DNA of 64,000 nt from Pseudomonadota bacterium (GTDB lineage Bacteria; Pseudomonadota; Alphaproteobacteria; SHVP01), in assembly GCA_027622715.1 (NCBI GenBank), contig JAQBYN010000002.1:1-64000 (forward strand), read 5' to 3'. This document shows positions 1-8,212 of this stretch, one piece after another (positions within the stretch are counted from its first letter, which is position 1; each line of letters begins with the position of its first letter). Position numbers and translations under genes: made by a program. The notes beneath the pieces were generated by a model. It was not told the origin of the DNA, made no database searches, and worked only from the letters and a program-made list of their open reading frames with translations.

Positions 1-167
1 GCGACGCGTCGCAACTCGATTTCCGCACATTCGTGGTGCGCGACGCCGTGGGCGAGGTTGATCCAGCGCGGCATGACGCGGCGTTAACGTCGATGGGGTT
101 CCTGTTTGCCAAGCTAGTGACCGCGGATGAGATCATTGCGGCCTTCAGAGAGCGGGCCGCGGCATGA
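1..167 (+). CDS. Isochorismatase-like cysteine hydrolase, C-terminal end (partial)
   Basis: Only the last 54 codons are in the window, read from base 3 to the TGA at 165-167. The visible part resembles the C-terminus of the isochorismatase/cysteine hydrolase fold: a RDAVGEVDP stretch, then HDAALTSMGFLFAKLVTADEI, matching the family pattern of a conserved DAVG, a His-Asp pair and a final 'V(T/S)TADE' helix. The catalytic Asp, Lys and Cys would lie upstream and cannot be checked. The stop overlaps the ATG of the next gene (ATGA), so the two are probably co-translated. The family hydrolyses amide or vinyl-ether bonds; the substrate is unknown. Confidence 0.6.
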   Translation, partial: DASQLDFRTFVVRDAVGEVDPARHDAALTSMGFLFAKLVTADEIIAAFRERAAA

Positions 168-1834
168 GCGCGCCGGTCACCACCCGCCATTTTGCCCGGG
201 TGGGTGAGCGCGAGGTTCACTACCGGCGGGCCGGCTCGGGGCCGCCCTTCGTGCTGCTGCACTCGAGTCCGCAGTCCGCCGCATTTGTGCTGCCCGGTTT
301 GCTGCCGCTGGCCCGCGATTGGACGCTGATCGGACTTGATACTCCTGGCTATGGCGGGTCCGATCCGCTGCCACGGGCTCAGCCGAGCGCCGCGGATTAC
401 GCCGATGCGTCGGTTGCCGCCATGGATGCCTTGGGTATTCGCCGCGCGCCTATTTACGGCACCCACACCGGTGCCCACATCGCGCTCGAAGTGGCGCTTC
501 GCTATCGGGACCGGGTCGCCGGCCTGGTGCTGGACGGTATTTCATTTAATACGCCAGAAGAAGCGAAGGAGCGGCTCGACAATTACGCGCCGCAGTTTCG
601 CCCGACGGCGGACGGCGCGCATCTCGCCTGGGCGTGGCAGCACACGCGCGACCAGATTGTTTTCTATCCTTGGTTCCGCGCCGAAAAGGGGCGGCGGTTG
701 GACGCGGCGATGGCGGCGCCGGATTACATTCATGATGTTGTCCTGGCCAAGATGGATGCGGTCAAATACTGGCTCGGCTACCGGGCCGCGTTTGGCCATG
801 ACAGCCGTTCGGTGATGTACAAGCTGGCGGTCCGGACGACGTTGGTCGCGCGTGAGGGGGACATATTGGCGCCCGAGGCGAAGCGCCTGACGGATCTGCC
901 CTCTGAGGTGCGGGTCTTGGACACAACGAAGGCGCAGTGGCTCGACGCCATCCGCGACTGCCTCGCGTGGTGCGCTGAGGGAGACCCAGATGTGGCGCCG
1001 GCGACTCTGCCGGTCGGGCGCGCCGCGACCTGGCGTAGCTATGCTGGCACCGGTGAAGATCAGCGCTTGGTGCGCCGGGGCGGCGGCGGCGCCGGGCGTC
1101 CGGTCGTGCTGTTACACGGCGACATGAGCAGTTCGCGCATGGTGCTGCCACTCGCTGAGGCGCTTGGAAAGACCCGCCCGTTCGTCGCACTGGATATCGC
1201 CGGCAACGCTGAATCTGATCCGCTTGCGGCGGGCGTTACCCTCAAAGACTATGCGTCGGACGTCAGCGCGGTGATAGCGAGCGCCGGTGTCGCGTCCTAC
1301 GACGTCTACGGCGAATCCCTCGGCGCGGCCCTGGCGTTGGAACTTGCGCTGCAGGACGGCGAGAAAGTGAACAGGGTCATCCTCGATCGACCGGTTTTTC
1401 CTGTAGCTGAGGAGCGCGCTGACCTTTTGGCCCTCTATGCGCCCCTAATCGCAGCGCAATGGGACGGCACACACTGGCTGACGGCCTGGCACATGATGCG
1501 CGACCGCGCTTTCTTTTGGCCTTGGTACCAGCGGACTCGCGAGGCAATTCGTTGGTCCGATCCCGAAATTGACCCGGCGCGGTTACAGACACAGTTGCTC
1601 GATTGGCTGAAGGGGCGTGCGACCTACGGGGATTATGTGCGCGCCTGTGTTGGCGCCGACGCGGGGTCTTTTGGCGAGGTGAGCCAGCCCGTGTTCGTGA
1701 CGGCGGTGGCTGGCGATCGACTCGAAAATCATGCCGACCGTATCACTGCCATCGTGCCGAGTGTCGTTCGCCATGAGATTGCCGAGAAAGGCCCGCCGTT
1801 GGCCGCAGTTCTGGCGGAATACCTGGACTCCTAA
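164..1834 (+). CDS. Tandem alpha/beta hydrolase (two fused hydrolase domains)
   Basis: 556 residues holding two alpha/beta hydrolase folds in one chain. Domain 1 (about 1-275) has the oxyanion strand LLHSSP at 31-36, but its nucleophile elbow reads GTHTG at 99-103, so His101 stands where Ser is expected. Domain 2 (about 285-556) has LLHGD at 316-320 and an intact elbow GESLG at 383-387 with Ser385. Both domains carry related cap segments (AWQHTRDQIVFYPWFR and AWHMMRDRAFFWPWYQR), so this is an internal duplication. Activity probably rests in the C-terminal half; the N-terminal half may bind substrate or be structural. It is translationally coupled (ATGA) to the upstream cysteine hydrolase, which suggests a shared catabolic pathway. 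Substrate unknown. Confidence 0.85.
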   Translation: MSAPVTTRHFARVGEREVHYRRAGSGPPFVLLHSSPQSAAFVLPGLLPLARDWTLIGLDTPGYGGSDPLPRAQPSAADYADASVAAMDALGIRRAPIYGTHTGAHIALEVALRYRDRVAGLVLDGISFNTPEEAKERLDNYAPQFRPTADGAHLAWAWQHTRDQIVFYPWFRAEKGRRLDAAMAAPDYIHDVVLAKMDAVKYWLGYRAAFGHDSRSVMYKLAVRTTLVAREGDILAPEAKRLTDLPSEVRVLDTTKAQWLDAIRDCLAWCAEGDPDVAPATLPVGRAATWRSYAGTGEDQRLVRRGGGGAGRPVVLLHGDMSSSRMVLPLAEALGKTRPFVALDIAGNAESDPLAAGVTLKDYASDVSAVIASAGVASYDVYGESLGAALALELALQDGEKVNRVILDRPVFPVAEERADLLALYAPLIAAQWDGTHWLTAWHMMRDRAFFWPWYQRTREAIRWSDPEIDPARLQTQLLDWLKGRATYGDYVRACVGADAGSFGEVSQPVFVTAVAGDRLENHADRITAIVPSVVRHEIAEKGPPLAAVLAEYLDS

Positions 1835-1918
1835 CGAGCGTCCTTGACCCCACCCGAGAAGGGCCACAAGCTTGCTTTGTAGCGAGGACAACCTCGCGTA
1901 GAGCCAAAGGGAGGCTTC

Positions 1919-3466
1919 ATGAAAACGACATTGATGAGATCGGTGGCGGCGCTTGCGTTGTCGGTCGCCGTCGCGTTACCAGCGACGTTTGCTGCCGCAC
2001 AGGACGCCAAAGACACGCTGCGCATCGGCATGTATTCCAAGGCACCGGCGCGCGGCAATATCTACGCCGCGGGTAGTGGCGTTCCCAGTATGTATTGGTG
2101 GGAAGGTATTTTTGACGGCCTAACGCGTGTCAACGACCAAGGCGAGACCTTGCCGCACGGCGCGAGCAGCTGGACTCTCGTGAACGACACGACCTGGCAC
2201 TTCACGTTACGCAATGACGTTGTGTTTTCGAATGGCGTCAAGAATACCGCCCAGAACGTCGTCAAAGCGTTCGACTATTTGCTGTCGGAAGAAGGTCAGA
2301 CGGCGAGCGTGGCGCGCGACGCGAAGACCCTGGCGAGTTACCGAGCGATTGACGACAAAACCGTCGAGTTCGTCACAAAGAATCCCGATCCTTTGTGGGC
2401 GAGTACGATCCAACGTATCTACATTGGTGAGATGGGGGCCTTTGCCGATCTTGGGAAAGATGGATATGCCCTGGCGCCGGTCACGTCGGGCCCGTGGAAA
2501 GTCGTGAGCTGGACAGACAACGAGGCATTGTTCACGGCGCATGACCAGTCTTGGCGTCCCGGCAAAATCAAGAACATCCGGATTATTGAACTACCGGAGC
2601 AGGTCGCTCGCCGGCAGGCCCTCGAAGGCGGGCAGGTCGATCTGGTCACCAACATGAATCCGGACGATATCCCGATCATTGAATCCTCAGGTAATGTCGT
2701 GGTGGTCAGCGACTCGCCCAACATCATGTCGATGATGTTGTTTTCTGAAGATTTCACCGGCAAATGGAAAGACGGTAAGACACCGTTCGCGGATCGCCGG
2801 GTGCGGCAGGCGGCCAACTACGCAATCGACCGCCAGTCGATCGTCGATAACTTGTTCGGCGGGATCACGGTACCGGCTAGTCAACCGGCCAACCCCAATA
2901 CGTTCGGCTGGAATCCCAACGTTAAGCCTTATCCGTACGATCCTGCGAAGGCGCGGGCGTTGCTCGCCGAAGCCGGGTATGCGGATGGTTTTGACATGAC
3001 TGCCGAAGTCATTATCGGCGCGATTGCCAATGACAAAGAAATCTACACGTTCGTGGCGGAGCAGCTGTCGCAAGTTGGTATCCGCGCCGAGGTGATCCCG
3101 ATGCAATTCTCGGGGTGGTTAACAAAACTGCTGCAGAAGAAGTGGGAAGGCGAGGCAACTGGCTTCTCGTATCTCGTCGATCCGCAGATGGATGCGTCGA
3201 CGCCGTTCCGTTGGTATTCCTGCGATTCGACGGCGGTAACCATTTGCATTCCCGAGCACATGGATCTGATTCACGCCGCGGCGAAGGAGATGGACCGCGA
3301 CAAGCGAGAGAAAATTCTTCAAGAACTGATGGTGAGGGCGCATGACGACGCGCTGTCAATTGCTATCCTTCACGGCAAAGACATCTTTGGCATGTCTAAG
3401 CGCGTTAAGGGGTTCACCAACTGGAACCGCATCTTGCTGTACGAAAACATGACGCTGGGCGGCTAG
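1919..3466 (+). CDS. ABC transporter substrate-binding protein, family 5 (peptide/opine type)
   Basis: 515 residues with a clear Sec signal peptide (KTTLMRSVAALALSVAVALPATFAAAQ, cleavage after about residue 27). The mature protein has the SBP_bac_5 layout: 'W.EGIFDGLTRV', 'WTLVNDTTWHFTLRNDVVFSNG', and later 'VRQAANYAIDRQSIV' and 'YPYDPAKARALLAEAGY'. These proteins capture peptides, opines or other small solutes in the periplasm and deliver them to a Dpp/Opp-type permease. No permease or ATPase gene is adjacent, so it is an orphan binding protein or feeds a system elsewhere. A strong AGGGAGG ribosome binding site precedes the ATG, and an intrinsic terminator follows directly. Confidence 0.9.
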   Translation: MKTTLMRSVAALALSVAVALPATFAAAQDAKDTLRIGMYSKAPARGNIYAAGSGVPSMYWWEGIFDGLTRVNDQGETLPHGASSWTLVNDTTWHFTLRNDVVFSNGVKNTAQNVVKAFDYLLSEEGQTASVARDAKTLASYRAIDDKTVEFVTKNPDPLWASTIQRIYIGEMGAFADLGKDGYALAPVTSGPWKVVSWTDNEALFTAHDQSWRPGKIKNIRIIELPEQVARRQALEGGQVDLVTNMNPDDIPIIESSGNVVVVSDSPNIMSMMLFSEDFTGKWKDGKTPFADRRVRQAANYAIDRQSIVDNLFGGITVPASQPANPNTFGWNPNVKPYPYDPAKARALLAEAGYADGFDMTAEVIIGAIANDKEIYTFVAEQLSQVGIRAEVIPMQFSGWLTKLLQKKWEGEATGFSYLVDPQMDASTPFRWYSCDSTAVTICIPEHMDLIHAAAKEMDRDKREKILQELMVRAHDDALSIAILHGKDIFGMSKRVKGFTNWNRILLYENMTLGG

Positions 3467-3481
3467 GCCCCCCGCAACACG

Positions 3482-3511
3482 AAGGGCGTCTCTTTGAGCC
3501 GCCCTTTTTTT
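3482..3511 (+). terminator. Rho-independent terminator after the substrate-binding protein
   Basis: Stem AAGGGCG (3482-3488) pairs with CGCCCTT (3500-3506) across an 11-nt loop and runs into a tract of seven T (3505-3511). It lies 15 bp after the stop of the binding-protein gene. In the minus direction there is no T tract, so it mainly serves the plus-strand gene. Confidence 0.85.
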
Positions 3512-3528
3512 GTCTCAGAGACGGTTCT

Positions 3529-4029
3529 CTAGCGCGAAATGACATCGACAACCGCGTCGAACTCAATCGCCGGATCGTGGCCGTGCAGGTTTTCGATCTC
3601 GTCGGTGATGCCCTTCATCACGCGGCGGATATAGGCAATACGGCGACCGGTACGCTGGGCGTCGGCTTGCGGATCGGGGAAATAGTCCTCGATCTCCAAC
3701 ACCGGAAATAGGCCGTGTTTCTCAATCAACCGCTCGACGGTATCGAGGCGGTCGCGGGTCACCGACAGCTCTTCAACCAGCGCCATAATCATCAAGTGGA
3801 GCTTGTCGACAGCCGGGTCTTCAAAATACTGGGGCCGCTTACCCTTGGCGGCGCGCGCCATGGGGGTTGTCTCCTGTCGCGCGCTTTTCGGTTTTGCCGG
3901 TTTTGCCGCGGGGGCCCGTTTGGCCGGTTTCGCCGTGGTGTTTGCGCGTTTCTTGGCGGCCCCGGCGCGTTTCTTAGCTGCCTTGGGCCGCGTCGCTTTT
4001 GCCGCTGCTTTCTTACGGGCGCGCGCCAT
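3529..4029 (-). CDS. Small protein with histone H1-like Lys/Ala-rich tail and conserved C-terminal domain
   Basis: 166 residues from the ATG at 4029, which shares one base with the stop of the upstream methyltransferase (TAATG). Residues 1-55 are a low-complexity basic tail rich in Lys and Ala, like bacterial H1-type or AlgP-like tails. Residues about 60-166 are a compact domain: PQYFEDPAVDKLHLMIMALVEELSV, a short coiled-coil-like 'TRDRLDTVERLIEK', then 'EIEDYFPD' and a C-terminal helix. The protein at 31719-32324 is a paralogue with the same layout. A second start, Met57 at 3861, has its own strong AGGAGA site 8 nt upstream, so a tail-less form may also be made. I do not recognise a named family; the tail suggests DNA, RNA or polyanion binding. 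Confidence 0.75.
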   Translation of the reverse strand: MARARKKAAAKATRPKAAKKRAGAAKKRANTTAKPAKRAPAAKPAKPKSARQETTPMARAAKGKRPQYFEDPAVDKLHLMIMALVEELSVTRDRLDTVERLIEKHGLFPVLEIEDYFPDPQADAQRTGRRIAYIRRVMKGITDEIENLHGHDPAIEFDAVVDVISR

Positions 4030-5177
4030 TATTTGCGTCCGATGAGGATCGGGAACTTCGTCGCGTAGTGGGGCTTTTGTCCGGCCTTCAGCATTTCGCG
4101 CGCGATGTGCATCATCGATCCATCGATCTTGCACTTGTTCGGTTTGAATCCTGCGGCCACAGCGACCTTCTTCCAGTCCATATCGCGTAGACGCACCAAG
4201 AAGGTTTCGTTGTTGTTGTAAGCCTCCCAATCCATCAGGAACGAATCAAAGGGTTTCATACCCTGGTTGCGCGGCAGGTCGAGATGCATCATCACGCCGC
4301 CCGGCTTGAGAATGCGCCGGGACTCGCGGATGACGTTCTCCAACGCGCTGGCCGAGGTCTCGTGCAACATGATGTGCGAAACGACGACGTCGAAATGATC
4401 ATCCGGAAAGTCCGTTTTCTCGGCGTTTTGCTGCGAGAAATGGGCGGGAATGCCGAGGTTGCGGGCCCGTGCGTGGGCGTAACGCACCATGCCGGCGCCA
4501 CAATCGAGGCCGTGGACTTCAGCGTCGGGGAAGGCTTGTGCCCAGGCCAGCGTGCTGTGCCCGACGGAGCATCCCATGTCGAGTATGCGCTCTGGGTTCT
4601 CGCCGGGATAATTCTCCCGGTAGTAGTCGATCACGGTTTTGCCGAGGTCGTCGTTCATGTCGCCCATGCCGCCAACGGCGTAGATGAACACACTGCGGTC
4701 GTAGAGCGCGCCGGCGGCAATCGAATCTTCGCCGTCGGGCGTCGCATGATAGCCCCCGGGCTGCAGGTGGATGTCTGCGGCGGTGTGGTAGCGCGGCACT
4801 TCGAAGTTCTCGCCAATGCGCAACGTACCCTTGGTCTTGAGGGGGTTGGCGCGGGCGCGCTTCTTAAGGTCAGGGAGTTCGCGCTCGACGCTGTCGGTTA
4901 CTGCGTCCCACATCATCTCTTGGCTGGCGCGTTGGGTCGCGGAGAACAATCGGTAGTAGGGGTCTTTGGTCATTTCGCGGCGGACTTCGTGACGGTCCTT
5001 CGGGTCGCGTTTGTTTTTCTTGCGAAACGCGGGCTTGACCCGCTGTTCGTATACCGCGCGGTTGCCCGGCATCACATCGGTTGCCAGGCAAAGCCTGAGG
5101 TTATGGACAAACTGCTGACGCGTGAGTTCGTCGTGTTTGCCGCGTACCAGCATGGGGTGGCGTGTTTGAGTGTCCAT
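4029..5177 (-). CDS. Class I SAM-dependent methyltransferase (paralogue 2)
   Basis: 382 residues. The N-terminal half (about 1-170) is a family-specific extension with 'RKKNKRDPKDRHEVRREM' and 'RYHTAADIHLQPGGYH'. The Rossmann methyltransferase core follows: motif I ILDMGCSVGHST, an acidic 'VHGLDCGAGMVRYA', motif IV 'FDVVVSHIMLHE' and 'RILKPGGVMMHLD'. It is about the same length as, and clearly homologous to, the gene at 5265-6374, so the two arose by tandem duplication. GAGGGA precedes the ATG. It is followed with a one-base overlap by the Lys/Ala-tailed protein, making a probable three-gene operon. Substrate unknown; small-molecule or lipid methylation is the usual role of this fold. Confidence 0.85.
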   Translation of the reverse strand: MDTQTRHPMLVRGKHDELTRQQFVHNLRLCLATDVMPGNRAVYEQRVKPAFRKKNKRDPKDRHEVRREMTKDPYYRLFSATQRASQEMMWDAVTDSVERELPDLKKRARANPLKTKGTLRIGENFEVPRYHTAADIHLQPGGYHATPDGEDSIAAGALYDRSVFIYAVGGMGDMNDDLGKTVIDYYRENYPGENPERILDMGCSVGHSTLAWAQAFPDAEVHGLDCGAGMVRYAHARARNLGIPAHFSQQNAEKTDFPDDHFDVVVSHIMLHETSASALENVIRESRRILKPGGVMMHLDLPRNQGMKPFDSFLMDWEAYNNNETFLVRLRDMDWKKVAVAAGFKPNKCKIDGSMMHIAREMLKAGQKPHYATKFPILIGRK

Positions 5178-5264
5178 GGTGTGTCCCTCTAGCTATTGGT
5201 CACAGACGGGCTGTCCGGTCATTCGAGCTCTAGGGCGCGACCGGGAACCGCACGGGTGTCGACG

Positions 5265-6374
5265 CTAAACCTTGCGACCGCCGGCCGCCCACCAAACGCC
5301 GCCGTTGCCGGCCGTGTTGGGGATGAATTCGTCGAAGGCCTCTTCTTTCTTGAAGCCAGCTGCAAGAATTGGCTTCTTGATATCGAGGTCATGCAAGGCA
5401 CCCCAGAACGGCTCGTTGTTGAAGTGGGTGCTCCAATCGCGATACCACTGGGTGTAGATGTCGAGGTCCCGATTGCGCAGCGGCACGTCCATATGCGCCA
5501 CGACCCCGCCCGGTTTCAGGATGCGGTAGCAGTCGTTCATGATGTGCGGCAACGCCTTGCCCGAGGTCTCGTGCAGCATGATGTTGGAGACAATCAGGTC
5601 GAAATGGTTGTCCGGGAACTCAGTGTGTTCGGCGTTTTGCTGGGAGAAGTGAACCTTTTTGCCGAGCCGCTCCATTTTCGCGTGCGCCATGCGGATCATG
5701 CCAGCGCTGACATCGATGGCGTGGATCTCGGCGTCGGGAAAGGCGTCGACCCAGGCGGCAGTGCTGCCGCCCACCGAACAGCCTTCTTCGAGAATCCGTT
5801 TCGGTTTTAAATCGGGATAGCGTGCCTTGACGAAGTTGATCAGCGCGGTGGCCGGGCTATCGGTCATGGCCAGCCCTTGGCCGCGGCCGTAGATGCCCCC
5901 GGCGGCGTCGTAAAAGGCGCCGGCGGTGATGTCACCGTCGCCCGCATCGAAGCCATAGCCGCCCGGCTGTTCATGAATATCGACCGCGGCGACGTAGCGC
6001 GGGACCTCAAGTTTGGGGTTGGTTTTCAGCGTGCCGCGTTTCTTGCCGGTGACGGTGGTCTTGTCGACGAGTTCGTCGTATTGCCGGTCGATTTTGGTCT
6101 CGGCCGATTCCCACATCAGGTGCTGCGCGGTGCGCCACATCGACGCCCAAGACTGAAAATAGTCCTCGTCCAGCATATGTTTGCGGAGTTCGTGTCGGTT
6201 CTTGAAATCGCGCCCGGTCTCTTTTTTGAAGGCGGGTTTCGCTTTTTGCTCATAGACTTTCTTCAGGCCAGGACCCAAGCCGAGGTTGATGTGCCATTTG
6301 AGGTTCAACACGAACGCGTCGCGGGCATTTTCGTCGTGGTTGGCCTCAAGAAACATGTGATTGACGACTGCCAT
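5265..6374 (-). CDS. Class I SAM-dependent methyltransferase (paralogue 1)
   Basis: 369 residues. The ATG at 6374 is chosen because AGGAG lies 8 nt upstream; the GTG at 6383 would abut that site directly. The layout matches the downstream paralogue: N-terminal extension with 'KKETGRDFKNRHELRKHM' and 'RYVAAVDIHEQPGGYG', then motif I ILEEGCSVGGST, 'IHAIDVSAGMIRMAHAK', 'FDLIVSNIMLHETSG' and 'RILKPGGVVAHMD'. Conservation of the extension in both copies suggests it forms the substrate pocket or a dimer interface. It is first in the minus-strand set and the next gene starts about 90 bp downstream. Substrate unknown. Confidence 0.85.
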   Translation of the reverse strand: MAVVNHMFLEANHDENARDAFVLNLKWHINLGLGPGLKKVYEQKAKPAFKKETGRDFKNRHELRKHMLDEDYFQSWASMWRTAQHLMWESAETKIDRQYDELVDKTTVTGKKRGTLKTNPKLEVPRYVAAVDIHEQPGGYGFDAGDGDITAGAFYDAAGGIYGRGQGLAMTDSPATALINFVKARYPDLKPKRILEEGCSVGGSTAAWVDAFPDAEIHAIDVSAGMIRMAHAKMERLGKKVHFSQQNAEHTEFPDNHFDLIVSNIMLHETSGKALPHIMNDCYRILKPGGVVAHMDVPLRNRDLDIYTQWYRDWSTHFNNEPFWGALHDLDIKKPILAAGFKKEEAFDEFIPNTAGNGGVWWAAGGRKV

Positions 6375-6413
6375 GCGAATCACTCCTCAGCGTGTTTGAT
6401 CTGTGCAACCGCT

Positions 6414-6419
6414 ATTATA
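6414..6419 (-). promoter_or_regulatory. Possible -10 element for the methyltransferase operon
   Basis: On the minus strand TATAAT lies about 40 bp upstream of the methyltransferase start at 6374, in an AT-rich patch of an otherwise GC-rich spacer. No convincing -35 hexamer is seen at the right distance, so this rests on the -10 box and position only. Confidence 0.3.
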
Positions 6420-6504
6420 TAACAGGCCGCGCCCTTGGTGCGAGGTATGGACGGAAACGCCCACTGCGTGAACCAAGGGCCGGCAACTGAGGGGAGTAGG
6501 GCCA

Positions 6505-7704
6505 ATGGCCGTTGAAGATCGGGTCATCATTGCGGGCGCTGGGCCGGTTGGGCTGGTCGCCGCGATGCGTCTCGCTGATCGGGGTATTCCGGTCTTGGTC
6601 ATGGAGGCCAATCCCGACCTAGCCATCGACTTGAGGGCCTCGACCCATCATCCGCCGACCCTCGATATTCTCGACGAATACGGGATTACCCAGCAAATGA
6701 TCGCTGACGGTCTGATCGCCCCGACCTGGCAATTCCGCAACCGCGAGACCGGCGAACGGGCCGAGTTCGATCTCGGCCTGATCAAGGACGAAACGGCCCA
6801 TCCGTACCGGGTCCAATGTGAACAGCACAAACTGACGCGCCTTATTCACCAGAAAATCAAAGACTGGGACAATGTCGAGGTTTGGTTCAATACCCGCGTT
6901 GAGGATATTGGCCAAGACGCGGATTCTGCGTGGGCAGTGGTCGACCGCGGTGGGGAAAAACTGACGGTACGGGGCCGCTATTTGATCGGTGCGGACGGTG
7001 CCAGTAGTGCGGTGCGCATCAAGCTCGGTATCGGCTTCGAGGGCGTGACATATCCCGAATGGTTCGTCCAAGGGACGACGTCGTTCGAGTTTCGCGACTA
7101 CATGCCGAATCTTTCGTTGATCAACTACGTCTCCGACTCCGATGAGTGGTTTGTGTTGTTGCGGGTCATCGGGAAATGGCGGGCGCTCTTTCCCTCGCGC
7201 GAGGGAGAAAGCCAAGAGGACGCAATTTCCGATGCGAGTTTGCAAAAGCGCCTGAACGGTATTCACGCGAAGGCGGAGCCCTACGACCTGATGCACAAAA
7301 CGATCTATCGGATCCATCAGCGGGTGGCGACGACCTACAATATGGGTCGCATCTTCCTAGCCGGCGATGCAGCGCACCTGAACAACCCGCTGGGCGGCAT
7401 GGGCATGAACGGCGGTATCCATGACGCCGTTAACCTGACCGACAAGTTGACGGCGGTTTGGCGCGGCGAGGGCGATGCGGGCTTGTTCGACCGGTATACG
7501 CGGCAGCGCCAGCCCATTGCGGTGGAAAATGTTCAAGCGCAGGCTGAACGGAATCGCAAATTGCTCAACGAACGCGATCCCAAGGTTCGCTTGGCCAACT
7601 TTCGTGATACCCAGAAAACAGCGTCGGACCCCAAAAAGGCGCGAGATTTTCTGTTGCGGTCGTCGATGATCGAAGGTTTGCGGCGGGCCGAAACAATAGC
7701 GTGA
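6505..7704 (+). CDS. FAD-dependent aromatic-type monooxygenase
   Basis: 399 residues of the FAD_binding_3 (PheA/MhpA-like) class. Visible motifs: N-terminal dinucleotide fold IIAGAGPVGLVAAMRLADRG with Glu-type ribose contact 'VLVMEANP', the 'YLIGADGASSAVR' DG motif near residue 165, and 'RIFLAGDAAHLNNPLGGMGMNGGIHDAVNL', the GD motif that binds the FAD ribityl chain. Such enzymes hydroxylate aromatic or other substrates using NAD(P)H and O2. It lacks the thioredoxin-like C-terminal domain of phenol hydroxylases, which fits a short single-component form. AGGGGAG precedes the ATG. It is divergent from the methyltransferases; substrate unknown. Confidence 0.88.
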   Translation: MAVEDRVIIAGAGPVGLVAAMRLADRGIPVLVMEANPDLAIDLRASTHHPPTLDILDEYGITQQMIADGLIAPTWQFRNRETGERAEFDLGLIKDETAHPYRVQCEQHKLTRLIHQKIKDWDNVEVWFNTRVEDIGQDADSAWAVVDRGGEKLTVRGRYLIGADGASSAVRIKLGIGFEGVTYPEWFVQGTTSFEFRDYMPNLSLINYVSDSDEWFVLLRVIGKWRALFPSREGESQEDAISDASLQKRLNGIHAKAEPYDLMHKTIYRIHQRVATTYNMGRIFLAGDAAHLNNPLGGMGMNGGIHDAVNLTDKLTAVWRGEGDAGLFDRYTRQRQPIAVENVQAQAERNRKLLNERDPKVRLANFRDTQKTASDPKKARDFLLRSSMIEGLRRAETIA

Positions 7705-7761
7705 CGACCGTCGCAGACGTGAATTAGAATCGGCGCAAGACACATCGATTTTGGGGAATCT

Positions 7762-8148
7762 ATGTTTCATCGAGTGGCAGCGGCAGCGATCGCCGTATTC
7801 CTATTCTCGTCGCCGGTTTGGGCGTTCGATGCACCGCGCGGCGTGAAAGTCGTGAAGACCGAGAAGGGTGAGGCCTTGGCTGATCCCGACGGCATGACTC
7901 TTTATGTCTACGACCGCGACGGTGCTTTCGAATCGAAATGCGCCGCGACGTGCGCCCAAAATTGGCCGCCGCTGGAGGCCCGCGAGAAGGACGAACGGGT
8001 TGGCCGGTTCCTCGTCATCGAGCGCGGCGACGGCAAACTGCAATGGAGCTATGGCGGGAAGCCGCTGTATCGCTGGTCGAAAGATAAAGACAAGGGCGAT
8101 ATCACCGGGCACGGCCTAGCCGGCGTTTGGCGTATCGCGGCACCCTAA
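7762..8148 (+). CDS. Secreted protein with Lipoprotein_15 (COG4315-type) repeats
   Basis: 128 residues with a Sec signal peptide (about 1-21, ending SSPVWA). No lipobox Cys is seen at the cleavage site, so it is probably soluble in the periplasm. The mature part has two copies of the small repeat of this family: 'LADPDGMTLYVYDRDGAFESKCAATCAQNWPPL' and 'LQWSYGGKPLYRWSKDKDKGDITGHGLAGVW'. The Cys pair (KCAATCAQNWPP) is the family hallmark. Function is unproven; some homologues are found near redox or cell-envelope genes. It stands alone between the monooxygenase and the M20 hydrolase. Confidence 0.8.
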   Translation: MFHRVAAAAIAVFLFSSPVWAFDAPRGVKVVKTEKGEALADPDGMTLYVYDRDGAFESKCAATCAQNWPPLEAREKDERVGRFLVIERGDGKLQWSYGGKPLYRWSKDKDKGDITGHGLAGVWRIAAP

Positions 8149-8212
8149 TCCAGACGGCTTGACGCCGCGCCGTCCGGATGGTGCCATCCGCGCCTCGTAG
8201 GGGAGGTGGCGC

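Noticed and set aside
4284-5192. 302-codon open frame on the plus strand
   Set aside because: It is antisense to a methyltransferase with clear SAM motifs; GC-rich antisense frames stay open by codon bias and this one has no recognisable domain.
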